A DNA stretch of 64,000 bases from Actinospica sp035552695. GTDB lineage: Bacteria; Actinomycetota; Actinomycetes; Streptomycetales; Catenulisporaceae. The stretch is from positions 62,001 through 126,000 of the forward strand of contig NZ_DASZKT010000007.1 in the NCBI RefSeq assembly GCF_035552695.1. Direction: 5' to 3'. The translations under genes were made by a program, and so were the position numbers. Shown piece by piece: positions 34,537-45,036 of this stretch; the first letter of the stretch is position 1, and the number at the start of each line of letters is the position of its first letter. Under the pieces are notes generated by a model. It searched no databases. It worked only from the letters and a program-made list of their open reading frames with translations, and was not told where the DNA came from.

Positions 34537-35221
34537 TGTCGGTGCGCATCGGCGTCGTCACCTTCCCGGGCACCCAGGACGATACGGACGCGCTGCGCGC
34601 CGCCCGCGTCGTCGGCGCCGAGCCGGTCGCGCTCTGGCATCGCGACCCCTCGCTGCACGGGGTGGACGCGGTGATCCTGCCGGGCGGCTTCTCGTACGGC
34701 GACTACCTGCGCGCCGGCGCCATCGCCCGCTTCTCTCCGGTGATGGAGGCCGTGATCGCGGCCGCGCGCGAGGGCCTGCCGGTGCTCGGCATCTGCAACG
34801 GCTTCCAGATCCTGTGCGAATCGCACCTGCTGCCCGGCGCGCTGATCCGCAACGCGGGCACGCTCTTCGTCAACCGGGACGTGAAGCTGCGCGTCGAGTC
34901 GACCTCGACGGCGTGGACCTCGGACTACTCGGTCGGCCAGCAGATCGTGATCCCGATCAAGAACGGCGAGGGCAAGTTCGCCGCGGACGAGAAGACGCTG
35001 GACGAGCTCGAGGCCGAGGGCCGCGTGATCGCCCGGTACCTGGACAACCCCAACGGGTCGGCGCGCGATATCGCGGGGATCGCGAACGCGGCGGGCAACG
35101 TCGTCGGCCTGATGCCGCACCCGGAGCACGCCATCGAGGAGCTGACGGGCCCGTACCCCGGCCCGGCCACCGACGGCCTGCCCTTCTTCACGTCTCTCCT
35201 GAAGCAGTTGGTGAACGCCTG

Positions 35222-35222
<1 letters not shown>
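34536..35222 (+). CDS. purQ: Phosphoribosylformylglycinamidine synthase subunit PurQ
   Basis: 228 residues, class I glutamine amidotransferase. The nucleophile Cys87 lies in LGICNGFQIL and the catalytic His/Glu in LMPHPEHAIEEL. Supplies ammonia from glutamine to PurL. Overlaps both purS and purL by one base (TGATG at each end). Confidence 0.97.
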
Positions 35223-37507
<2,285 letters not shown>

Positions 37508-37524
37508 CCGGAAGCGGAAGCCGG

Positions 37525-37809
37525 ATGGATCGCAAGGAGCTCGCCGCCGCGGTCAAGGAATCAGTACGCGCATTCGCGCAGAAGGTTCCCGGCCGCAGCG
37601 TCGAGCTCCGCGTCCCGCCCTTCGTCGCCGTGCAGTGCGTCGAGGGCCCCCGCCACACCCGCGGCACCCCGCCCAACATCGTCGAGACCGACGCCGCCAC
37701 CTGGCTCGCCCTCGCCGACGGTTCGTTGGCGTGGGCCGACGCCATCGCCGACGGCCGGATCTCCGCCTCGGGGCCGCGCAGCGACCTAAGTGCGTATCTG
37801 CCTCTATAG
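37525..37809 (+). CDS. Sterol-carrier-family protein (SCP-like, 94 aa)
   Basis: 94 residues: ELRVPPFVAVQCVEGPRHTR, GTPPNIVETDAATWLALADG, GRISASGPRSDLSAYLPL. This is the short SCP-2-like protein that commonly sits between purL and purF in actinomycetes. Ligand unknown. ATG 37525 lies 18 bp after the purL stop and is preceded by GAAGCGGAAG. Intact, so the foreign fragment downstream did not disrupt it. Confidence 0.85.
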   Translation: MDRKELAAAVKESVRAFAQKVPGRSVELRVPPFVAVQCVEGPRHTRGTPPNIVETDAATWLALADGSLAWADAIADGRISASGPRSDLSAYLPL

Positions 37810-37848
37810 TCGAGTATTGCCTCTCCTGAGAGGGGTCATGCTCTCACC

Positions 37849-38385
37849 GTGAAGGACAACTTCGGTGACGGGAGCCCGGTGGCCTCCGCCGCCGCGGGCG
37901 TCCCGGTGCCGCACACGTACCTGAAGCCCGGAACGTTGTACACGATCACCACGACGGCCATCGACAGCGAGGGCAGCAGCGCCACCAGGACGGTTTATTT
38001 CTCCACCGCCGGATCCGACTACACCGCCTACGGACCGACTCGCATCCTCGACACGCGCAAGGGGCTCGGCGCTGTCGGCCCGCTCAGATCCGGCGTGCCC
38101 GTCTCGCTGAAGATCGCGGGCAACGGCGCCATTCCGTCGACGGCCAGCGCGTACGCGGCGAACCTGACCATCACCGCCCCGACCGGCAGCGGTCTGATCA
38201 TCGCCTACCCGACCGGCTCGACGAGGCCGGCCACGTCCAACCTCAACTACTCCAAGGGCCAGACCATCGCCGGCCTGTCCCAGGTCCCCGCCGATGGTTC
38301 CGGCGATTTCACCCTCTACAACCAGGAGTCCGCCGGCACCGTCCAGATGATCGCGGACATCTTCGGGTACTACACGAGCTACTGA
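37849..38385 (+). pseudogene. C-terminal fragment of a secreted PKD-domain protein
   Basis: 178 open codons without signal peptide. The N-terminus starts inside a PKD-like domain (NFGDGSPVAS, HTYLKPGTLYTITTTAIDSE). It continues with a beta-sandwich domain seen at the C-terminus of actinobacterial secreted proteins (YGPTRILDTRKGLGAVGPLR, AYAANLTITAPTGSGLIIAY, IADIFGYY). A full PKD domain and an export signal are missing, so this is the 3' end of a larger gene left between purL/SCP and purF. Translation from GTG 37849 would give a cytoplasmic protein of doubtful use. Confidence 0.7.
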
Positions 38386-38421
38386 GCCGAGATCCGAGTT
38401 CATCTCGGTCAGGTGAAGGCT

Positions 38422-38460
38422 ACGGCCCCCGATCTGTCTCAACGGCTGATCGGGGGCCGT
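38422..38460 (+). terminator. 13-bp hairpin before purF
   Basis: ACGGCCCCCGATC pairs with GATCGGGGGCCGT around a 13-nt loop, 36 bp after the fragment's stop and just before the purF promoter. It probably came with the fragment and separates it from purF. Confidence 0.65.
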
Positions 38461-38471
38461 CGGCCATGACG

Positions 38472-38477
38472 TAGACT
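38472..38477 (+). promoter_or_regulatory. Leaderless-type -10 of purF
   Basis: TAGACT ends 6 bp before the GTG of purF and there is no ribosome site, the layout of a leaderless transcript. Confidence 0.5.
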
Positions 38478-38483
38478 GGACGC

Positions 38484-39980
38484 GTGAAGCGCCCAGACGG
38501 ACGACTGACCGACGACATACTCCCCGACGAAGAAAAGCACCCGCAGGACGCCTGTGGAGTGTTCGGCGTTTGGGCTCCCGGGGAAGAGGTCGCCAAGCTG
38601 GCCTACTTCGGGCTCTACGCGCTGCAGCACCGGGGGCAGGAGTCGGCGGGGATCGCGGCCTCGAACGGCTCGCAGATCCTGGTGTACAAGGACATGGGTC
38701 TGGTCTCGCAGGTCTTCGACGAGGAGACGCTCGGCACGCTGCGCGGGCATCTGGCCGTCGGGCACACCCGCTACTCGACCACCGGGTCCTCCGTCTGGGA
38801 GAACGCGCAGCCCACCTTCCGGGCCACGTCGCACGGGGCGATAGCGCTGGGGCACAACGGAAACCTGACCAACACGGCCGAGCTGGTCGAGCTGGTCGGC
38901 GCCGCCCGGGCGAACGGCGAGGTGCTGGGCAAGGACCGCGGCGCCAGCTCCGACAGCGACATGATGACCGACCTGCTGGCCAGCCGCTCCGAGCTCAGCC
39001 TCGAGGACGCGGCGCTGCAGGTGCTGCCCCGACTGCGCGGCGCCTTCTCGCTCGTGTTCATGGACGAGACCACGCTCTACGCCGCGCGCGATCCGCAGGG
39101 CATCCGGCCGCTCGTGCTCGGCCGCCTGGACCGCGGCTGGGTCGTCGCGAGCGAGAGCGCCGCGCTGGACATCGTCGGCGCCTCGTTCATCCGGGAGATC
39201 GAGCCGGGCGAGCTCGTCGTCATCGACGAGGACGGCCTGCGCTCGCAGCGCTGGGCCCCGGCCGAGCCCAAGGGCTGCATCTTCGAGTACGTCTACCTGG
39301 CCCGCCCGGACACCAGCATCGCCGGACGCTCGGTCAACGCCTCGCGGCTGGCGATGGGCCGCCGCCTGGCGATCGAGCACCCGGTCGAGGCCGACCTCGT
39401 CATCCCGACGCCGGAGTCCGGCACCCCCGCGGCGATCGGCTACGCGGAGCAGTCCGGCATAGCGTTCGGGCACGGCCTGGTCAAGAACGCGTACGTCGGC
39501 CGCACCTTCATCCAGCCCAGCCAGACGATCCGGCAGCTCGGCATCCGGCTCAAGCTGAACCCGCTGCGCGAGGTCATCGAGGGCAAGCGGCTGATCGTGG
39601 TCGACGACTCCATCGTGCGCGGCAACACGCAGCGGGCGCTGGTCCGGATGCTGCGCGAGGCCGGAGCGCGCGAGGTGCACGTGCGGATCTCCTCGCCGCC
39701 GGTGAAGTGGCCGTGCTTCTACGGCATCGACTTCGCCACCCGGGCCGAGCTGATCGCCAACGGCCTCTCGGTCGAGGAGATCGCGCACTCGCTCGGCGCC
39801 GACTCGCTCGGCTACATCTCGATCGACGGCATGATCGAGGCGACCACGATTCCGGCGGACCGGCTGTGCCGGGCGTGCTTTGACGGGGTCTACCCGGTCG
39901 AGCTGCCCGACCCGGAGCGGCTGGGCAAGCATCTGCTGGAGATCCCGACCGACGTGGCCGCGTCGCTCAGCCACCCCTGA
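38484..39980 (+). CDS. purF: Amidophosphoribosyltransferase
   Basis: 498 residues. A short propeptide precedes Cys24 (QDACGVFGVW), the N-terminal nucleophile exposed after processing. The glutaminase half has HRGQESAGIA and GHTRYSTTGSS. The phosphoribosyltransferase half has the PRPP loop LIVVDDSIVRGNTQRALVRM. Four Cys near the end (SPPVKWPCFYGI, RLCRACFDG) fit the iron-sulfur class. Catalyses the first committed step of purine synthesis. GTG start, leaderless by appearance. Confidence 0.97.
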   Translation: MKRPDGRLTDDILPDEEKHPQDACGVFGVWAPGEEVAKLAYFGLYALQHRGQESAGIAASNGSQILVYKDMGLVSQVFDEETLGTLRGHLAVGHTRYSTTGSSVWENAQPTFRATSHGAIALGHNGNLTNTAELVELVGAARANGEVLGKDRGASSDSDMMTDLLASRSELSLEDAALQVLPRLRGAFSLVFMDETTLYAARDPQGIRPLVLGRLDRGWVVASESAALDIVGASFIREIEPGELVVIDEDGLRSQRWAPAEPKGCIFEYVYLARPDTSIAGRSVNASRLAMGRRLAIEHPVEADLVIPTPESGTPAAIGYAEQSGIAFGHGLVKNAYVGRTFIQPSQTIRQLGIRLKLNPLREVIEGKRLIVVDDSIVRGNTQRALVRMLREAGAREVHVRISSPPVKWPCFYGIDFATRAELIANGLSVEEIAHSLGADSLGYISIDGMIEATTIPADRLCRACFDGVYPVELPDPERLGKHLLEIPTDVAASLSHP

Positions 39981-39991
39981 AAGGCTTGTCT

Positions 39992-41050
39992 GTGAACACG
40001 TACGCTGCCGCTGGCGTTGATATCGAAGCCGGTGACCGCGCGGTCGAGCTCATGAAGCAGTGGGTGGCGAAGGCCTCCCGGCCCGAGGTGCTCGGCGGGC
40101 TCGGCGGCTTCGCCGGGCTGTTCGACGCAAGTGCGCTGACCCGCTACCGCAGGCCGCTGCTGGCCACCTCGACCGACGGCGTCGGCACGAAGGTCGCGCT
40201 GGCGCAGAAGCTGGACGTACATCACACCATCGGCTTCGACCTCGTCGGCATGGTCGTCGACGACCTCGTGGTCTGCGGGGCCGAGCCGCTGTTCATGACG
40301 GACTACGTGTGCATCGGCAAGGTCGTGCCGGAGACGGTCGCGGCGATCGTCCGGGGCATCGCGGAGGCGTGCGCCGAGGCGGGCTGCGCGCTGATCGGCG
40401 GCGAGACGGCCGAGCACCCGGGGCTGCTCGCGCCGGGCGAGTACGACGTGGCCGGCGCGGCCACCGGCGTCGTCGAGGCGGACGAACTGCTCGGTCCTGA
40501 CCGGGTCCGGGCCGGTGACGCGGTGCTGGCCATCGCCTCCTCGGGCCTGCACTCGAACGGATACTCGCTCGTCCGGCACGTGCTGCTGAAGCAGGCCGGC
40601 TGGGAACTCGGCCGGCAGGTGCCGGAGTTCGGCCGGACGCTCGGCGAGGAGTTGCTGGAGCCGACGAAGGTCTACGCGAAGGCCTGCCTGGAGCTCGCGC
40701 GCCGAGTCGAGATCCACACGTACGCGCACGTCACGGGTGGCGGCCTGGCGGCGAACCTGGCGCGGGTGATCCCGGCCGGTCTGCACGCACGGCTCGAGCG
40801 CTCGACCTGGACGCCGCCCGCCGTGTTCCAGACCGTCGGCGAGGTCGGTTCGATCGAGCGCGGCGAACTGGAGCGCACGCTGAACATGGGTGTCGGCATG
40901 GTCGCCGTGCTCCCGGCGGAGCAGGCGGAGTCGGCACTGCGCGCGCTGGACGAGCTCGGCCTGCGGGCCTGGTCGCTGGGCAGTGTGGCAGCGGCGACCG
41001 ACCCGAAGGCACCCGGCTCGGCGGCCCTGGTCGGCGACTACGCCGGCTGA
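39992..41050 (+). CDS. purM: Phosphoribosylformylglycinamidine cyclo-ligase (AIR synthetase)
   Basis: 352 residues from GTG 39992. A TTG 6 bp earlier is too near the GAAAGG site, so GTG is preferred. Motifs: LLATSTDGVGTKVALAQKLD, GMVVDDLVVCGAEPLFMTDY and GGGLAANLARVIP. Forms the imidazole ring of AIR from FGAM and ATP. 11 bp after purF, same transcript. Confidence 0.96.
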   Translation: MNTYAAAGVDIEAGDRAVELMKQWVAKASRPEVLGGLGGFAGLFDASALTRYRRPLLATSTDGVGTKVALAQKLDVHHTIGFDLVGMVVDDLVVCGAEPLFMTDYVCIGKVVPETVAAIVRGIAEACAEAGCALIGGETAEHPGLLAPGEYDVAGAATGVVEADELLGPDRVRAGDAVLAIASSGLHSNGYSLVRHVLLKQAGWELGRQVPEFGRTLGEELLEPTKVYAKACLELARRVEIHTYAHVTGGGLAANLARVIPAGLHARLERSTWTPPAVFQTVGEVGSIERGELERTLNMGVGMVAVLPAEQAESALRALDELGLRAWSLGSVAAATDPKAPGSAALVGDYAG

Positions 41051-41164
41051 GCGCCGACGCCGCCGGAGAGCCCCGCGGCCATCGCGGCTTGTGCCGGACA
41101 ACGGCCCGCGGAAGCCCGACGACCGATCCAGGCGGGTCCGGGCACGCCCGTACGCAAGCCAAGG

Positions 41165-41205
41165 AAGGGCAGGCGGAGCGGCTGTCAGCCCTCCTACCTG
41201 CCCTT
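41165..41205. terminator. Hairpin between convergent purM and DUF3073
   Basis: AAGGGCAGG pairs with CCTGCCCTT; the 23-nt interior holds a second small helix (GGCTG/CAGCC type). It lies between the purM stop and the DUF3073 stop, so it may serve both strands. Confidence 0.5.
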
Positions 41206-41217
41206 ACTCAGCTTGGG

Positions 41218-41460
41218 TCAACGATGAGGAAACGAGTCGTCCTCGTCATCCTCTTCGTCCTCATCCTCTTCGGCGTCCTCGGCATAATCCGCGTAGTCCG
41301 CATAGCGGTCATCGAGGTCATGGTCGCTGGAACCATTGCTCCTCGATGGCGGATCACTGACGCCCAGCTCCGACCGCAGACGGTCAAGATCACCGGCCGG
41401 CTGGTACTTCAGCTGGCGAGCGACCTTGGTCTGCTTGGCCTTGGCCCGGCCGCGCCCCAT
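41218..41460 (-). CDS. DUF3073 protein
   Basis: 80 residues with a basic N-terminus (MGRGRAKAKQTKVARQLKYQ) and a highly acidic C-terminus (Asp/Glu run ending EEDEDEEDDEDDSFPHR). This is the conserved DUF3073 protein found next to purM in Streptomyces and relatives. GAGGGGG precedes the ATG. Function unknown; the charge split suggests nucleic-acid or ribosome contact. Confidence 0.92.
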   Translation of the reverse strand: MGRGRAKAKQTKVARQLKYQPAGDLDRLRSELGVSDPPSRSNGSSDHDLDDRYADYADYAEDAEEDEDEEDDEDDSFPHR

Positions 41461-41749
41461 GGCTCGACCCCCTCAACGACGGGGCGTTCGCACAACCCCG
41501 GGTCTCGACAACGATCAACGACACAGTCACTGACGTGACCGATGCCTCACGTGGGGATCGCTGGACCGGTCACACAGCTAAAGGTACCTGGTTCCGCGCC
41601 GAAGCGGTACGGCAGGGGGCCGAAAACCTCTCCACCGCGGGGACTCGATACCTCGGTTGAGGATACATCCCCATCGCGCGGATGGTCGATTCCGACGCCC
41701 GCGTGCCGCCCGCTTCGGCGCGCAATCTGCGCGTTCAGGCCGCCGGGGG

Positions 41750-42841
41750 CTAGCCAGGAAGCAGGATGCCGCGCAGCCGGGAGACGTCGCGCATCCGCTC
41801 CTCGGCGAGTCGGTCGGCGGTGGCCGCCGGGGGCACGCCGTCGGACTTCGAGCGGCGCAGGATCTCGAGCGTGGTGTCGTAGATCCGGGCGGCGCGCGCC
41901 TTGGCCCGCTCGAAGCTGAATCCGCCGTCGCCCAGGTGCGCGGCCTCGTCGCCCACCTGGATCACGCCGCCCGCGTTCACCAGGTAGTCCGGGGCGTAGA
42001 GCACGCCGCGCTCGGCCAGGATCTTGTCCAGGCCGGGATGTGCCAACTGGTTGTTGGCCGCGCCGCAGACCACGGCCGCGCGGAGCGTCTCGACGACCGC
42101 GTCGTCCAGCGCGCCGCCGAGCGCGCACGGCGCGTAGACGTCCAGGTCGACGGCGAGCAGTTCCTCGGTGGAGCCGACGACGCGCACCTCGGGGTGATGC
42201 GCGCGCACCCAGTCGAGCGCGCCGGCGTTGACGTCCGTCACCACGATCTCGGCCCGTTCCTCGGTCAGGTGCCCGATCAGGTGCCGGCCGACCTTGCCGA
42301 TCCCGGCGATGCCCACCCGGCGCCCGGTCAGCTCGTCCGCGCCCCAGCGGTCGCGGGCGCAGGCACGCATCGCCTGGTAGACGCCGAACGCGGTGAGGAT
42401 CGAGGAGTCGCCGGCGCCGCCGTTCTCCGGGGAGCGCCCGGTCACGTACGCGCACTCGCGGGCCACCACGTCCATGTCGGCGACGTAGGTGCCGACGTCG
42501 CACGCGGTCAGATAGCGCCCGTGCAGCGACTGGACGAAGCGGCCGTAGGCGCGCAGCAGCGCCTCGCTCTTGTCCTTCGCCGGATCGCCGATGATCACGG
42601 CCTTGCCACCGCCGAGGTCGAGGCCGGCGAGCGCGTTCTTGTAGGCCATCCCGCGGGCCAGGTTCAGCACGTCCTCGAGGGCCGCGGCCTCGGACGCGTA
42701 GGGGTAGAAGCGGGTGCCGCCGAGGGAGGGGCCGAGTGCGGTGGAGTGGATGGCGATGATCGCGCGCAGGCCGCTGGGCTCGTCGTGGCAGTAGACGATC
42801 TGCTCGGGTCCGCCGGGCGCGAAGTGGGAGTCGGTGCTCAT
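41750..42841 (-). CDS. vdh: Valine/leucine (Glu/Leu/Phe/Val) dehydrogenase
   Basis: 363 residues. Substrate-binding and catalytic Lys motif GMAYKNALAGLDLGGGKAVI, and the Rossmann fingerprint GRRVGIAGIGKVGRHLIGH. Deaminates a branched-chain amino acid with NAD+, feeding acyl-CoA precursors. ATG 42841 is preferred because GAGGAGA lies about 13 bp upstream; a longer frame to 43084 lacks family similarity. Position between DUF3073 and bldC matches the Streptomyces vdh locus. Confidence 0.93.
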   Translation of the reverse strand: MSTDSHFAPGGPEQIVYCHDEPSGLRAIIAIHSTALGPSLGGTRFYPYASEAAALEDVLNLARGMAYKNALAGLDLGGGKAVIIGDPAKDKSEALLRAYGRFVQSLHGRYLTACDVGTYVADMDVVARECAYVTGRSPENGGAGDSSILTAFGVYQAMRACARDRWGADELTGRRVGIAGIGKVGRHLIGHLTEERAEIVVTDVNAGALDWVRAHHPEVRVVGSTEELLAVDLDVYAPCALGGALDDAVVETLRAAVVCGAANNQLAHPGLDKILAERGVLYAPDYLVNAGGVIQVGDEAAHLGDGGFSFERAKARAARIYDTTLEILRRSKSDGVPPAATADRLAEERMRDVSRLRGILLPG

Positions 42842-43356
42842 GTCTGAAGGGGTCTCCTCATCGAGACGTGCCGATGCTCGTTGCTTCGGATTCAGGGGGT
42901 CGGGGGTCTCCCGATCGTCCCTGGGTAAAGGGTAGATCCTCGGAGCGGCCGCGGCCGCGGCGGGTTCATTCACAGGTCTTCCGTTCTCCGCCAAGATCCA
43001 ATATGGTTCGGTTTCACGTGGGTACAGTGGACCTGTCTGCTTAGCGCCGCACCGCCCGCCGCGCCCGGTTAGGACCGGGCGCATGACGAAAAGTCACCAT
43101 GCCGCCACTGTCCGCAAATGGGCGGCTCGCGCGGATCGTCCGCTTCCAGCGATTTGCCTCTTCTATGTATCGATTTCATAGAGTTCGCGGCCAAGCGGCT
43201 CCGGATGGTGTACTTCTAGTTCTTGAACGACAAGCCGTTCGTCCGATTACCGGCACGCCCGACCTTGTACCTGACGGCATGACGGACCATCGGGGAGGAT
43301 CCAGTCGATCCGGCCCGCAGCCGGGCCGGGCACCATGGAGATGGAGGAAGCCGCTC
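42842..43356. other. vdh/bldC divergent interval
   Basis: 515 bp with no gene seen. It must contain both promoters. The long distance before bldC suggests an extended 5' leader. An AGGAAG site lies just before the bldC ATG. Confidence 0.5.
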
Positions 43357-43560
43357 ATGACCGCGCGCACGCCCGACGCTGAGCCGCTGCTGACCCCGGC
43401 CGAGGTGGCCACGATGTTCCGAGTGGACCCGAAGACGGTCACCCGGTGGGCCAAGGCCGGCAAGCTCACGTCTATCCGCACTCTGGGCGGGCACCGCCGG
43501 TACCGGGAGGCCGAGGTGCGGGCCCTGCTCGCCGGCATCCCGGCGCAGCGGGAGGCCTGA
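43357..43560 (+). CDS. bldC: Developmental regulator BldC (MerR-type HTH)
   Basis: 67 residues, essentially one MerR-like winged helix: LLTPAEVATMFRVDPKTVTR, WAKAGKLTSIRTLGGHRRYR. BldC binds direct repeats and holds back sporulation and secondary metabolism in Streptomyces. ATG 43357 is preceded by GGAGGAAG and gives the usual BldC length; a longer frame upstream is unsupported. Its presence argues for a filamentous, differentiating actinomycete. Confidence 0.95.
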   Translation: MTARTPDAEPLLTPAEVATMFRVDPKTVTRWAKAGKLTSIRTLGGHRRYREAEVRALLAGIPAQREA

Positions 43561-43722
43561 TCCGCTCCGGCGCACCCGGACGGACACGGCAGCGAGACCA
43601 GCAGTACCCGCAGGACCAGGCAGTACCCGGAAGTATCGGAAAACCGCACTACCCACGACGGTCACCGGTTCGGACCCGGCGGCCGCGACGCGTCGCCGCA
43701 CCGACGCCATCTGGACCCAAGC

Positions 43723-43752
43723 ACGGCCCGCCCCTCGCCGGGGGCGGGCCGT
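43723..43752 (+). terminator. GC-rich hairpin after bldC
   Basis: ACGGCCCGCCCC pairs perfectly with GGGGCGGGCCGT around a 6-nt loop. The outer bases (AAGCACG/CGTGCTT) extend it imperfectly. It lies 163 bp after the bldC stop. Confidence 0.6.
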
Positions 43753-43889
43753 CACGTGCTTTCCGGGCCTGTCGCGCAGCACCCGGGCGAAACGGGCGAA
43801 TCGCGGCTAACATCGAGGTGAGGGGCGAATGAGGCCTCGAAGACCGATCTCGAGCAGCACGCCCGCGGCCGGAAGGATCCCGACGGCAG

Positions 43890-45023
43890 ATGAAGATCAC
43901 CCACATAGCGCTGGAGCGGCTGCGGCTGCCCCTGGACCCGCCGTTCCAGGCCGCCTGGGAGCCGGAGCCGTGGCAGGGATTCGAGACCACGCTGGTGCGC
44001 GTGCACACGGACGAGGGCATCACCGGCGTGGCCACGGCCGGTGACACGCTGGACGGCTTCGACACCCACCGGCAGCTGTTCCTCGGCACCGACCCCCTCG
44101 ACATCGTCGCCCAGGTCCGCACGATCGAGGCGATCGGCCTGCGCGGCGCCGCGTACTGGTCGCTCGAGGCGGCGTGCTGGGACATCATCGGCCAGGTGAC
44201 CGGCCAGCCGGTCTCGGTGCTCTTCGGCAACGCGGCCAAGCGGCTGCCCGCGTATGCGTCGACCGGCGAGCTGCGATCCCCGGCGGACCGCGCCGAATCC
44301 GCGTCGGCGCTGAAGGAACGCGGCTTCCGCGCGATGAAGATCCGGATGGACCGGACGCGGCTGCGCGAGGGCATCGAAGCAGTGCGGCGCACGCGCGAGG
44401 CGGTGGGCGACGAGTTCGAGATCATGGTGGACCTCGACCAGTCCTGGCAGGTCGCCGGCTCGGTCGCCGGCTCCGGCGGCGGAGAGCGCACGACGGACCT
44501 CGTGCGCACCAGAAAGCTCGTCGCGGAGCTCGGCGAGCTGGGCGTGTTCTGGGTCGAGAATCCGTTGCCCTATCCGGATCTCCCCGGCTACAAGCGACTG
44601 CGCGCCGACATCCCGCACGTGCGCATCGCGGCGGGCGGGCTGCACCGCTCCGTCCCGGAGCTGCTGCGCTCGCTGGAGCTGGACGCCCTCGACGTCTACC
44701 AGATGGACGTGGTGCAGGCCGTCGGCATGCTGCGTGCTCGCACCCTCGCCGAACTCGCGCTGCTCAAGCACCGTCACTACACCCCGCACACCTGGTCCGA
44801 CGGCATCGCCCTGCTGGCGAACCTGCACGTCGCCGCGGGAATCGGCGGCGGCCCCTACTTCGAGTTCCCCTACGACCCGCCGACCTGGACCCCGCGGCGC
44901 CGCGACTTCATGCTCGCCGAGCCGCTGGATATCGACCCCGATGGGTTTCTGACCGTGCCCCAGACGCCGGGCCTCGGTATCGAGCTCGACGAGGATGCGG
45001 TGGCCGGCTACCGAGTGGACTAG
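43890..45023 (+). CDS. Enolase-superfamily (mandelate racemase/muconate lactonizing) protein
   Basis: 377 residues. N-terminal capping domain (about 1-125) and TIM barrel. The catalytic Lys150 lies in AMKIRMD; the first metal ligands are in MVDLDQSW and VFWVENPLPYPDLP; a His is in HTWSDGIALLANLH. The third metal ligand, usually Glu or Asp after a Gly (AGGE-type), reads RIAAGGLHRS, with Gly250 where an acid is expected. It may be catalytically altered. Substrate unknown. Convergent with hrpA (13 bp apart). Confidence 0.8.
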   Translation: MKITHIALERLRLPLDPPFQAAWEPEPWQGFETTLVRVHTDEGITGVATAGDTLDGFDTHRQLFLGTDPLDIVAQVRTIEAIGLRGAAYWSLEAACWDIIGQVTGQPVSVLFGNAAKRLPAYASTGELRSPADRAESASALKERGFRAMKIRMDRTRLREGIEAVRRTREAVGDEFEIMVDLDQSWQVAGSVAGSGGGERTTDLVRTRKLVAELGELGVFWVENPLPYPDLPGYKRLRADIPHVRIAAGGLHRSVPELLRSLELDALDVYQMDVVQAVGMLRARTLAELALLKHRHYTPHTWSDGIALLANLHVAAGIGGGPYFEFPYDPPTWTPRRRDFMLAEPLDIDPDGFLTVPQTPGLGIELDEDAVAGYRVD

Positions 45024-45036
45024 GGAACCAGCGGAA

